Of a stretch of 64,000 bases of DNA, positions 46,666 to 57,952 are shown in pieces. Both the position numbers and the translations under genes were made by a program. Source of the stretch: Medicago truncatula (lineage: Eukaryota > Streptophyta > Magnoliopsida > Fabales > Fabaceae); contig NC_053049.1 in NCBI RefSeq assembly GCF_003473485.1, positions 18,809,501-18,873,500 of the forward strand, read 5' to 3'. Under the pieces are notes generated by a model, which saw only the letters and a list, made by a program, of their open reading frames with translations, was not told where the DNA came from and made no database searches. Each line of letters starts with the position of its first letter. Position 1 is the stretch's first letter.

Positions 46666-48189
46666 TTGAGTCCTCTCATCTCTATTGTTGGAGATTCAAT
46701 GCTGTGTCCTCTCTCTCATAATTTAATGTTGTGCAGTACAATGACACACTCATAATACTTCAGATTAGAATATATGTTAAATTGAATGTTTAGTCCCTTA
46801 AATATATTTTTTGTTCAATTATAGTCCCATAATTACTAATCCTTAAATTATGGTCCCTGATTTTTGCACTTGTCATTCAACATGGTCCTCTCCTTCAATT
46901 TTTTTGTCTTTCTTCATCTTCTTAGTCGTCTTTATACATCGAGACTAAATATGTAATTTAAAATTTATTTTATCTTTCTTCATTTTGTTCCGTCGTATTC
47001 ATCATCATCTTCATTACACAATCTCAAAAGGAGAAAAAAAAAAATCATCCCTTCAACTCAACTGTAAAACCCATAAATATAAAAAATCATCTCTCACTTC
47101 TTCATCTTCAAACCTAGAATACAGCTTAATTTTTACAAGAGTAGTAACACCCTTGTTAAAAAGAGTGTTACTTAAACCAACCACAAAGTGTGACTTACAA
47201 TTTTAATATTTCAAATTCCTAGTTAAAAAATAACTGTATCTTGCATCCACAAACTCTTGAAGAAATAATCAAACTCAAAGGACCAAACTTCCTCCTTACC
47301 TTCCTTGTGTTCCTAGGGAAATGAGTCATGTGACCATGTCAGAGTCTGAAACTTGAGCTGGGGAAATGCATTTCTGCTCTTCAACTGATTCATTGGATTT
47401 CTCCTCAAGCTGAATCGTAACATTACAAGAAAATGACAACATTACAAATTTACAATGTCTGCAATGATCCTATAACAGTAAATGGACAAAGTTTTCCATT
47501 CTAACATATAACCTTAGTAGATGGAAGAATAGCGGTGTTAGCCAATATTTTTAAAGGCTATCATTTAATACGGTCAAAGAAGGTCAACCCAGCAAAAACT
47601 AGGGATTTGATCTTACGTCTCTATCAAAATTATGTTACTTGAGATGATCGAAGGCGCGTGTCTCAATTCGATGGACGGAAGGATTTCGAAAGGCGGTTAC
47701 CTTTTGGATAAGGACAGAAGATAACGGATATGTTCGATATACATTTGAAATTCAAATCAAATGGCTAAGATTAGTTAGTTTTATGCAGTTATAGTTTTAA
47801 ATCAAATCTAGGCAGTTATTTCTATTTGTATAAATAGTAGTTTCTCTTAAGAAAAAAGGGTCACAATTCAATCATACAAAAACTTACACTCAAATTATCC
47901 GCATGGAAGAGAGAAACGAGTCACAATTTTTTGTGATCCGCAGTTGACAACACTTAAAAGTACACAACAAAGAATACAGATACCATGGCCAGGTTATGAC
48001 AGGTTGAGAGAATTTAAATATACATTAGCTCTTGTGAATTTTGAACAACTTTCTTCAAGGATAGATTGCATAATAGAAACTAAACAAAACCTATAGCATG
48101 GTGCAGGCAGTGGAAACTTATGCAATAAAAATGGAAAACATGAATGCCAAAAATGGAAAACACGAATGCCATACAAATTGTTGAAATAA
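46666..48189. other. Gene-free spacer with dispersed repeats
   Basis: The 'tagtccctta' type repeat lies at 46785-46890. A probable old LTR promoter piece lies around 47640-47960, with TGTATAAATAGTAG at 47829 and similarity to the 30.4-kb repeat. I see no supported gene; the minus-strand frame at 47994-48176 is not convincing. Confidence 0.4.
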
Positions 48190-49240
48190 ATTTCAAATAA
48201 TAAAGCTTACATTTTCTCCCTGAACCTCAAATTGGGTCCTATTGGCAGATTCGATGGAAGGAGTTAGCCCATCACGAGTTGATAATGTATTGTCGGTCAT
48301 AAGTTGATCTTCGACATATAAATCAGATTTATGCTGGGATGAAGCATTAGCAAAACTACCTGGAACCGGAATTTCTTTACCGGCAAAAGAAGCAGAATTA
48401 TGAACAGAACGATTAAATCCATTAGATTGCCCAACTATGTTCGATTGAGTTGCAGAACAGAACTTTCCAGGATTTTCATATTTCACGGTATCAATCCAAG
48501 TTTTCAAATTCTCAACTTGCGACAACAATGCTTCAACATTTTCAATAATGTTAACGAAGGATTTATCATTATCTTTATGATGATCTACAGATGTCCACAT
48601 ATCGTTTAACTTGATCTCCCCAACATTATCGGCATTACCTTTTCATACGTTCTGTACTCTTGTCCACATATCGTTTAGCATTACCTCTTTCATGTACTCT
48701 TTTTCCTCCTTTGCGGGTTTTGTACTCCTTGTGCTAGCCTTGCTTAATATATTTGCTGATTCAAAAAAAGGATTAAAAATTTAGAATCTCATGGAATGTA
48801 GGAACATATCTTATGGCTACTTACCACGACATCATCATGAAAACCTTCTACGGGACCATCATGAGCTCGGTTTTCATTCTCTGGACAGCAGAAGAGAAAA
48901 AAAAAGATTACTATCAAAGCAAAATACATTGGCAAAAGAAAATACTACAATAAACAAAGTAATTCCATACCATAGTACGAGAAAAAACAATGGTTAGACA
49001 TATATGATGATAAATCAAATTCTTCAGCTCTTCTCCTGTTCTTTCTTCACATTACTTTAGTCCTTTGAATTCCCTCAGACCTAGGTACTGACTTGACACC
49101 AAAATTGTCTACTGCAAACTTCAAAAAATCAAACTGTTTTTGTTGATCGATAGCCGCAATCTCTTCTATGTATTTCTGTGCTTGAGAGTTGAGTTTCTTT
49201 ATTTTCAACTCGATCCATTTAGAGCGCCACATTATAGGAA
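48190..49240 (-). pseudogene. Plant-specific coiled-coil protein gene, broken
   Basis: On the minus strand, 49232-48970 encodes MWRSKWIELKIKKLNSQAQK, then FGVKSVPRSEGIQRTKVM. An in-frame TGA (49049-49047) interrupts a basic stretch that continues RKNRRRAEEFDLSSYMSNH. Further exons are likely at 48881-48828 (ENENRAHDGPVEGF) and about 48760-48193, containing VEALLSQVENLKTWIDTVKY and ENPGKFCSA. I recall this combination from uncharacterised plant proteins; no function is known to me. Besides the TGA, the third exon carries a stop near 48645 and an internal repeat of LNDMWT. I judge it a pseudogene. Confidence 0.55.
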
Positions 49241-49259
49241 AGATGTACCTCCTTCCGGA

Positions 49260-49565
49260 TTATCTAAGACCCTTTCTCCTAAGAACCGTAGGGTTAAGAC
49301 CACAAAAACATGCAAGCCATATCCCACTAATTGGGGCCGACTACATTGATCAAATTAAGCCTTAATGTTCGATCATAAACCATATTTTAATCCAACTCAT
49401 TAATCTAATGATTTTTCTAAATAGTTTCTCTTATAGTTTTTTAGGTCTACCTCTGCCTCTAGAAATCTGACTATCTTCCATCTTATCTACTCTCCTTACT
49501 ATAGCATCTACAAGTTTTCTCTCTACAAGTCCAAACAACCTAATTCTAGTTTTCCTCTCCTTACT
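49260..49565 (-). pseudogene. C-terminal relic of a LINE reverse transcriptase
   Basis: The minus strand contains a degenerate frame, RLFGLVERKLVDAIVRRVD, followed by SRGRGRPKKTIRE and, after stops, NVVGPN. This is the common tail of plant LINE ORF2 products (HVERR...RGRGRPKKT...). Several in-frame stops are present. The plus-strand phrase CACTAATTGGGGCCGACTAC is the usual nucleotide hallmark. Confidence 0.75.
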
Positions 49566-49834
49566 ATATCATCTAAAAGTCTTCTCTCTACACAAAAAAC
49601 ATTTCTCTCTTAAAAATTAAAAATCAGACTTGATATCAATTTGGTCTGATATTTTTGGCCTTCTTCCATCGACAACACTGATTTTATTGAAAAAAAACGT
49701 TATTTTTTGTGATCCACAATTGACAACAGTGGTCTATATTGCACACTTGTACTTGCTAGTTTAAAACAATAGTAGTATACTCAACTTTAAGCATTCACTG
49801 CTCTTGATGTTGTCTGTACTTGACTTCTCAGCAT

Positions 49835-50065
49835 GGTATATCGGTGTTGTCAAATAGCAATGTTCCCAAATTTGAACAAATTGCTATTGTTTCGGGATAT
49901 GCTATTTAGTTCTAAGTGTGACCAAATGTCAACTATAACGGCGACATACCACTATAGCGTTGTGGAATTTAAAGGTTTAAATAAATTGGTATTATTCTGC
50001 AATACACTTTTTGTACCAACTGTTGTCAAATTGTGGCTATAGCACTGTAGTGTAATTTGGACTCG
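49835..50065. repeat. Dispersed 'ctatagcg' repeat
   Basis: Contains GTTGTCAAATAGC and ACCACTATAGCGTTGTGGAA. It is related to 17335-17485. Non-coding and of unknown type. Confidence 0.4.
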
Positions 50066-50154
50066 CTAGTTTCATGCTCCTTTATGCAGTAGCAATTCAC
50101 TCACCTTTGAACATTTTATGTGTTTAATGCCAATCATTCTATGCCGAATTTTTA

Positions 50155-50307
50155 ATGGAACACTGGAGTTTGAATACGAGTGAAATTTTGGGAGTTTTGA
50201 GTCCCATAGCTTTCTGGAGTGAAATATTCGAACAATGGAAAGAAGCTAATGAGGAAGCAAGAGAAAAAATGTTTAGAGACATATTGGCTAAAAGAACAGC
50301 AGAATAA
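50155..50307 (+). CDS. Small ORF or C-terminal exon, unidentified (50 aa)
   Basis: From the ATG at 50155 the frame reads MEHWSLNTSEILGVLSPIAF, then WSEIFEQWKEANEEAREKM and a basic end before TAA. The frame is open a few codons upstream (YAEFL). The amphipathic, Trp- and Glu-rich composition is unlike random AT-rich frames, so this may be the last exon of a gene whose other exons are lost or unrecognised. No family is assigned. The strand is opposite to the receptor kinase, whose stop lies 376 bp downstream. Confidence 0.35.
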   Translation: MEHWSLNTSEILGVLSPIAFWSEIFEQWKEANEEAREKMFRDILAKRTAE

Positions 50308-50682
50308 GAATGCCATTCCTGATATCCTTAGCCACTTGCTCTCATTGCACTCAAGCTAATGAGGAAGCTAACTAGTAAGGCAATGCATCTGATAATAATC
50401 ACCAAGTACATCAAGAATTTTTTTTGTTGAATTTGTAAACCTTGAGATATTGATTGAATCAATTGCAATACCTTTATCTTTTAATTCAGTTAACATAATA
50501 ATTGAAACAGAAGTAATTCAATTTTATACAAAAACAGAAATGTGAATACATATATACTTATGTTTGATGTATCACAACAACAAAGTTTTACAGCATTTTT
50601 CAACAACTTTTGGGGATAAAAAGGCAATGTCTTTATTATTGAATAATAACACACTCAACTTAATTCATTCTGAAGTTTTCTT

Positions 50683-53600
50683 TCAAGGGTTCGCAATATA
50701 AAACAATGCTTTGAGTTCTTCACTCATTAGTTGCTGCACTGAAATTTCACTGAAAGGAATACTTAATCGTGGAAGCTTGGTGACAAAACTTTGCGACACA
50801 CATTTCATTGTTGGTCGAGAACGAGGATTGACATTTAAGCATGCAAAGGCAACAACGGCAAAATGAATTATGTTACGTATAACCATTTCATTATTTGGAA
50901 GTGGAAGACGCTGGTCTAATACTTGATATAGTTTGACACTTTGTGTTGATGTTGATTGAAGTGATGACAATAAATCCCCAGGGTGCCTTCCAGCTAAAGT
51001 TTCAAGTGCCACTACACCAAAACTATATACATCACACTTTTCATTCACAGCCATAGTATAGGCAAGTTCTGCATTGATCAAATTATATAATGAGCATTTA
51101 AAAGAATCCAAAGAAAATAATTTAAAATTACTACTTAGCATGAAAAACTAATGAACATGTATGTTATTAATGAGGAGTTATGAATATGCACGATGAGCAT
51201 AATACAAAAATGAAGAAAACAACCGAATATGAAAAGAAAAAATATCAATGGTTAATTTACCCGGAGCTATATATCCAATAGTTCCAGCAACTATAGTTCG
51301 ATTGGATGAATCATATTGAAGGAGTCGAGCTGTGCCGAAGTCACAAACACTGGCCTGCCACTCAGAGTTTAGCAAGATATTGCTAGTAGATACATCTCGA
51401 TGCACTATTGGAGCAGTGCAATCATGATGAAGATATGAAAGAGCAAATGCAACTCCTTTAATAGTGTTAACTCTTTTTCTCCACTTGAATTGCAGGGCTT
51501 CTACATCATCATACAAGACAGAGAATAAGCTTCCTCTATCCATGTATTGATAGATCAAAAACATGATTCTTTTGTGCAAGCAGAAACCATAAAGCTTCAC
51601 GATATGTTTGTGCTTTATTTCTGTTAAAATTCTCACTTCATTTCTGAAACTCTCATCAAAAGATGGAACCTCTGCTTCATAGCCGTGAAGTTTCTTTAAG
51701 GCAACAACCTTGCCACTTGGTAATTGTGCCTTGTAAACACTTCCATATGCTCCTGTTCCAATACAATATCTCATGTCAAAGTCTTCTGTCGCTTTGATTA
51801 TGTCATCATATGCTATCATTCCATCATAATTCCATATACAAAACATATCTCCATTCTTTGTTTTTGTTGAGTTTCCATGCAACTTCTTAGAAGAATTATG
51901 ATGAAGATTTAAACATATGAGAAGTAAGAAGACTATGACTAGAATAATAAGTATCGGAATAACAATGACAACAATGTGCTTTAATTTATTATTTTTCTTG
52001 TGTGGTGACCAAGGTTGGAACTGGTTAAATGAACATACATCAGAATTTTCGATCTTCGTTGTATGAAGACAATTTGGAATGGGACCCTTCAAACAATTGT
52101 ATGAAATGTCCACATAAATGACTTTACAGAGAGATTGGGGAATTGTTCCAGTGAGATTATTATTTCTTAAAGTAAGTTGTTGAAAATATCCAAGCTCAGA
52201 AGGTATTTCACCACTAATGTGGTTGTGACTGAGGTCCATGGAAGTTTCATAATCAATAAATGGAAACAAATTGGAAGGAAGCGTACCGATGAGTAAATTG
52301 TGGGAAATGTCAAGGGTTTTTAATGAAATTGGAAAGATCCCACCAATGGAATTTCTACTTAACAACAAAACTTGCAATTTGGTTAATTGATCAAAGTTAT
52401 ATGGAAGGAAACCAGTGAAAAAATTATATGAGCAGTTAAGGTATATTAATTGTGTGAGATTTTTAAGAGAAATAGGCAGGTTTCCATTGAGTCTATTGTG
52501 AGACAGATCTAATGTAGTGAGATTTTTCAGTAACCCCAACTCAAAAGGAAGGAAACCTTGAATGTTGTTGTTAGAAATCTCTAGGGACTCTAAAGATCTA
52601 AGATTTCCTATTGAAGGAGGTATCTTACCTACAAGAGAATTGCCATAAATAACAAGATGAGTGAGTTTGGAGAGGTTTCCTAGTGAAGGAGGTAGCTGAC
52701 CTTTAAGAAAATTGACAGACAAATTAAGATGAGTGAGTTTGGAGAGGTTTCCTAGTGAAGGAGGTACCTGACCATCAAGAAAATTGACAGACAAATCAAG
52801 ATGAGTGAGCTTGGAGAGATTTCCTAGTGAAGGAGGTAGATGACCTTGAAGAAAATTGGCAGACAAATCAAGATGAGTGAGTTTGGAGAGATTTCCTAGT
52901 GAAGGAGGTAGCTGACCTTTAAGAATATTGGCAGACAAATCAAGATGAGTGAGTTTGGAGAGATTTCCTAGTGAATGAGGTACCTGACCTTTAAGAATAT
53001 TGGCAGACAAATCAAGATGAGTGAGCTTGGAGAGATTTCCTAGTGAAGGAGGTAGATGACCTTGAAGAAAATTGGCAGACAAATCAAGATGAGTGAGTTT
53101 GGAGAGATTTCCTAGTGAAGGAGGTAGCTGACCTTTAAGAATATTGGCAGACAAATCAAGATGAGTGAGTTTGGAGAGATTTCCTAGTGAATGAGGTACC
53201 TGACCTTTAAGAATATTGGCAGACAAATCAAGATGAGTGAGTTTGGAGAGATTTGCTAGTGAAGGAGGTAGCTGACCTTTAAGAATATTGGCAGACAAAT
53301 CAAGATGAGTGAGTTTGGAGAGATTTCCTAGTGAAGGAGGTAGCTGACCTTTAAGAATATTGGCAGACAAATCAAGATGAGTGAGTTTGGAGAGATTTCC
53401 TAGTGAATGAGGTACCTGACCTTTAAGAATATTGGCAGACAAATCAAGATGAGTGAGTTTGGAGGGGTTTCCTAGTGAATGAGGTACCTGACCTACAAGA
53501 TTATTGTAAGAGATGTCAAGATGAGTGAGCTTGGAGAGATTTCCTAGTGAAGGAGGTACCTGACCTGCAAGAAGATTGTTAGACAAATCAAGATGAGTGA

Positions 53601-54120
53601 GTTTGGAGAGGTTTCCTAGTGAATGAGGTACCTGACCTACAAGTTTATTGTAAGAGATGTCAAGATGAGTGAGCTTGGAGAGATTTCCTAGTGAAGGAGG
53701 TACCAGACCTATAAGAAGATTGTTAGACAAATCAAGATGAGTGAGCTTGGAGAGATGACCAATTTCTTTTGGGATAGTCCCATATAGATTAAATGGCCTT
53801 ATAACAAGACTTTCTAAATTGTGGAAAGTAGACAAGTTAAGTGTTGCAAGTTCATTCCCCAAAGAGTAATTTATGTTGATTGCTATTATGCTTCCAGCAT
53901 CGTTGCAAGATATACCATGCCAATTACAACGATTAGAGATATTGAAGTTTGCATCAGAAGTGTTCCACCATCCACTATTTAATATAGCATTTGCTTCCAT
54001 TTGAAGTTGAGATGTCATTGTGGCAGATTGAGTTCCCTCAACCAAACCGCAAATAAGAAGAAAGACCATCCACATTTTTGGACCAAAGAAATTTGAAATT
54101 AAATATTTTTTCAAGCTCAT
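50683..54120 (-). CDS. LRR receptor-like kinase, MIK2-like (two exons, intact)
   Basis: Exon 1 is 54120-51261 and exon 2 is 51068-50683. The single intron (51260-51069, GT-AG) splits the codon for Glu in GYIAPE. The product is 1081 aa: a signal peptide (about residues 1-32), an LRR N-cap with CNWHGISC, and 16 near-identical 24-residue LRRs (119-502). Several more diverged LRRs run to about 680. One membrane helix follows ([20 protein letters not shown], about 717-740), then a Ser/Thr kinase domain. Kinase motifs are complete: [42 protein letters not shown] and DVYSFGVV. This is the architecture of subfamily XII MIK2/MDIS1-interacting receptor kinases, which sense peptides or damage at the plasma membrane. 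The ligand here is unknown. The 3' neighbours are non-coding. Confidence 0.93.
52615..53766 (-). repeat. Sixteen-unit, 72-bp tandem LRR array inside the receptor kinase
   Basis: Each 72-bp unit encodes [15 protein letters not shown] plus a variable GQ(V/L)P(P/H)S end. Units are nearly identical at DNA level. Larger duplications are visible: units 8-10 (53262-53047) and 11-13 (53046-52831) repeat the same order of three unit types, a 216-bp block. Units 1-2 and 3-4 form a 144-bp block. Confidence 0.95.
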
Positions 54121-54164
54121 AATATATTTTTTTTTTTGAGATCTAATGAATGAATATCATAAAC

Positions 54165-54172
54165 CTTTATAA
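54165..54172 (-). promoter_or_regulatory. TATA-like box of the receptor kinase
   Basis: The minus strand reads TTATAAAG about 45 bases upstream of the ATG at 54120. Distance and sequence are acceptable for a plant TATA box. Confidence 0.45.
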
Positions 54173-54359
54173 TGTTGTGTGACTACTAGCATATGCTCGT
54201 TGGTCAATCTCATTCTCAAACGGCAATTTTGATGTTTTAATTCATGTATTGTTCTACGTATATGTCACTGCATAAGATAAAAGTCTATAGTATGTGTGGA
54301 TATGGAAAATCGAAAGCAACATCCCTAAAGAACACAACTTCATCTTCTTAGCAACAAGT

Positions 54360-54732
54360 CTATATGTATTATTGGTTATGTGGGGCCCCAATGAAGGAAG
54401 CATCTTCCTCTTGACGTGGTCTAGATTTTGTGCATTAGTTTCCTTTAGTGTGCGAGTTTTTCTTCGACAATGAGTCGAGTCAACTTTAGATTTCTTGCCA
54501 ATCAGTTGACTATCAAATCTACTAATAGAAACCTAGTTTTGGTAATACAAGTTTTTTTGGTTTGTTCCTTTGTCTCAAAATAACTGAGTTATTTGCACAC
54601 AAAAAAAATTGTTTCAAAATAATAGACACATTTTACTTTTCAACGTAATCTTAATTATTTTTTCAATTATATTTTTAATTAATACTACTTTCATTATCCT
54701 CAATTAGATATATTCTATTTTGTATTTATAAT
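54360..54732. repeat. Receptor kinase upstream region, part 1 (duplicated at 45.3 kb)
   Basis: This is the partner of the left part of 45340-46050. It includes the GGGGCCCCAATGAAGGAAGC block and the left half of a MITE, which is broken at 54732 by a copia insertion. The last five bases, ATAAT, are the target duplication. Confidence 0.82.
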
Positions 54733-55948
54733 TGTTGTGAATTCTGTACAAAACCACACCAATACAAAGTATGATACGTGGAGCAAAGGAAAGTAGTAAC
54801 CAATGACTAAGTGGGTGCAAGCAATAATCAACAATAACAACACCTAGATCTAATCTAGGAAACAAAGTGAAAAGCACAAACCACAAGCACAAGATAAAAG
54901 AAGAGGGAAGAGGAAAACAAAGACACCAAAGATTGTTCACCCAGTTCGGTCCAAACTTGACCTACTCTGGAGGAGAGATTGAACTCTCCAATCCACTATC
55001 AACGAGTTCTTACAAAAGAGATACAAAAGGGTTACAAGAAATTAGATTTTATAAGTTCACAAAGAACAACCCTAATTTCTACCCTTTTCTCCCAATCTCA
55101 CCAAGAACAAGACACTCAATGGTTTACACTCACCAAGGTCTTTACAATGTTTCCCAACCCAAGAGAAGCTCTAATCAAAGACCCTAAAGCCTAGAGTTAC
55201 TCCCTTTGATTTCCCAAGTTTCTCTCTCTTCCAACTCTCTTCAAAATCTGCACAAGAACACTTAAATACTAGCCTTCCACTGATAAAATCGTGTCACGAT
55301 TGGTGCGTACGTCCCAAGGTACGACCAGTCCTTATCATGGAAACTTAACGAGCAAGTTTGCAAATCGTGTCACGATTTCCCAAATCATGTCACGATTTGG
55401 CACCCTGCAAACCAGCTCACGGCATCACGAAATCGTGTCACGATGCCAAATTCGTGTCACGATTTCTCTGTTCTTCCAGACCACAAATTTGAAGCCAAAT
55501 CTCAACATTTCTCCACCTTGACTTCTAATTTGATGGTGATGTCACTTTAACCATCAACCACCAATCCCCCTTTTCTTTTCCCTTGCATTCAACTATACCA
55601 AGTTGCTCCACAAGACTACACCAAACCATCTTCAACCACGGAACGTCTCCCGCTTCCTCGAGGATCACCTTGCATCCGATCACCCTTGATCTTTTAGGTA
55701 ATCACACAAGCCACACAATACATTCTTCAAACCCCGAAATACCTTCCGTCCTCATGAAGAATTCACATGCTCACAACTAGAGCATAAACACCCAAAGCCT
55801 CCATAGTCATACCATTCTCGGTGTCATCAACTCCACATCAAGTTGAGCTTTCTCTACCTCAACTTTCAAATGAGTACTTCCACTATGCTTCCACCTTGCC
55901 ACTCCACCTCAAAGGTTGATCACGAGTATTGTTACCACCGCCTCTTGT

Positions 55949-56990
55949 AACACCCCGACTTCCCAACAGTTATATTAATAAATAAAATCAGAGTTAAATC
56001 AACAACGGAGTGTTACATTGCTTTTCAAAAAGTCTTAAAATAGAATAAAATACTATTTATTCATAATAGTTCTGTCAAATCATAACAGTCATCGCAGCGG
56101 ACAATATTTTTCAACGTTAAACAACTTCCAATAAATCTTTCGCACCTGGCCTCAACAAAAATATCTTTAAAGATTAAAATCAACATCAATAGGTTCATAA
56201 TGATACATAAGGAATGAAAACATGTCAACAATTTCCCATCCCGTTACGTATCAGAGCCCTAAGACACTTGAGCCACCACTTCTAATATTCTTCAATACCT
56301 GCAAGTTACCCATACGAAGGGCAACAATTCCAAGCAGAAGGGGTGAGATTCACAAACAATAATAATAGATATATAAATCATCAACTTAATTAAATAACAT
56401 AATGAACAACATATATCCAATAATAATATTCATACTTCTTCAATTTTAACAACTCAATATCTCCATCAACAACAACTAACACAATCAACAACAACGACGA
56501 TATCTCCGTTAACAACACCGACAACAACATGATCAACAACGACATCAACGACAACATCAACAACAACGTCAACGACAACATCAACAACAACATCAACGAC
56601 AACATCAACAACAACATCAACAACAACATCAACGACAACAACGACGTGGTCTTATTTTCAACACGTTGAATGACTAAGCATTCCGGGGCATGAGCCCTCA
56701 ACAGTTGAATGACAAAGCATTCCAGGGCATGAGCCCTCAACGGTTTATGAGTGTACAATGGACTCGACTTTGTGTATATCAACATACAACTCAACTACAA
56801 CAACGACGACATGAACAGCGACAACTGTGCATAAATAATTATGACTTACTCCACAACTTGGTCAACTATGACACAACGACTCTTAACAACGAGATTCATC
56901 AACATATCATATATTCACATAGAAATATATATATAATACATCAATCAGTAAGCAATCATGTTCTTGGTGAACAATGCAGTCACATATAAT
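55949..56990. mobile_element. Truncated Gypsy-type LTR nested in the copia element
   Basis: It begins TGTAACACCCCGACTTCCCA at 55949 and matches, in reverse orientation, the 3' part of the solo LTR at 35288-37442. Shared features include the CAAGTTACCC, GGGGTGAGATTCAC and CTCTGATACG-type blocks. It carries an expanded low-complexity tract of AACAACATCAACGAC units at 56460-56645 and a duplicated CATTCC(G/A)GGGCATGAGCCCT unit. Its other end merges into gag sequence near 56990 without a target duplication, so it is incomplete. Confidence 0.7.
56460..56645. repeat. AACAACATCAACGAC low-complexity tract
   Basis: Imperfect tandem repeats of AACAAC, ATCAAC and GACAAC triplets. The Leu/Met-rich minus-strand frame here is an artefact of this tract. 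Confidence 0.85.
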
Positions 56991-57119
56991 CAATACTATA
57001 GTCAAAGCTTTCTCACACTTTTGTTGTATCAACACCTCTTTCATCTTCACCTTCCATAACCCAAAATCGTTAATCCCGGTGAACTTCTCGATACCCCACT
57101 TTGAACCCATGGTACTCAC
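56991..57119 (-). pseudogene. Copia gag N-terminus
   Basis: The minus-strand ATG at 57119 starts MGSKWGIEKFTGINDFGLWK and continues KEVLIQQKCEKAL, the typical N-terminal gag motif of Ty1/copia elements. The frame is cut after about 43 codons by the nested LTR. Confidence 0.85.
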
Positions 57120-57952
57120 TAAACCAAATCACTCCTATGCCCCACGGTGGGCGCCAATTGTTGTGAATTCCGTACAAAACCACACCAATACAAAGTATGA
57201 TATGTGGAGCAAAGGAAAGTAGTAACCAATGACTAAGTGGGTGCAAGCAATAATCAACAATAACAACACCTAGATCTAATCTAGGAAACAAAGTGAAAAA
57301 CACAAACCACAAGCACAAGATAAAAGGAGAGGGAAGAGGAAAACAAAGACACCAAAGATTGTTCACCCAGTTCGGTCCAAACTTGACCTACTCTGGAGGA
57401 GAGATTGAACTCTCCAATCCACTATCAACGAGTTCTTACAAAAGAGATACAAAAGGGTTACAAGAAATTAGATTTTACAAGTTCACAAAGAACAACCCTA
57501 ATTTCTACCCTTTTCTCCCAATCTCACCAAGAACAAGACACTCAATGATTTACACTCACCAAGGTGTTTACAATGTTTCCCAACCCAAGAGAAGCTCTAA
57601 TCAAAGACCATAAACCCTAGAGTTACTCCCTTTGATTTCCCAAGTTTCTCTCTCTTCCAACTCTCTTCAAAATCTGCACAAGAACACTTAAATACTAGCC
57701 TTCCACTGATAAAATCGTGTCACGATTTCCAGATCGTGTCACGATTGGTGCGTACGTCCCAAGGTACGACCAGTCCTTATCATGGAAACTTAACGAGCAA
57801 GTTTGCAAATCGTGTCACGATTTCCCAAATCGTGTCACGATTTGGCACCCTGCAAACCAGCTCACGGCATCATGAAATCGTGTCACGATGCCAAATTCGT
57901 GTCACGATTTCTCTGTTCTTCCAGACCACAATTTTGAAGCCAAATCTCAACA

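Larger units (their letters stand above)
54733..57952 (-). mobile_element. Deleted copia element with two LTRs (3.2 kb, TSD ATAAT)
   Basis: The LTRs are 54733-55507 (775 bp, 3' LTR) and 57159-57952 (794 bp, 5' LTR). On the minus strand they start TGTTGAGATTTGG and end GAATTCACAACA. ATAAT flanks both sides (54728-54732, 57953-57957). A primer site, TTGGCGCCCACCGTGGGG, lies beside the right LTR (57157-57140), and a polypurine tract, AAGGTGGAGAAA, lies beside the left LTR (55519-55508). Both fix the minus orientation. Only the first ~45 codons of gag remain inside, plus a truncated foreign LTR. The element has no pol and needs help in trans. The right LTR has 19 extra bases, an added palindrome unit. 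Confidence 0.93.

Noticed and set aside
52615-53766. Regular repeat array resembling CRISPR or satellite DNA
   Set aside because: Units are in-frame 72-bp LRR codons without unique spacers, inside a receptor kinase exon.
54867-55187. 106-aa frame present twice (also 57293-57613)
   Set aside because: It lies in the U5/R part of the copia LTR pair; the duplication simply reflects two LTRs.
56390-56794. Leu/Met-rich 134-aa frame resembling a membrane protein
   Set aside because: It is the reverse reading of AACAACATCAACGAC repeats in a truncated LTR.
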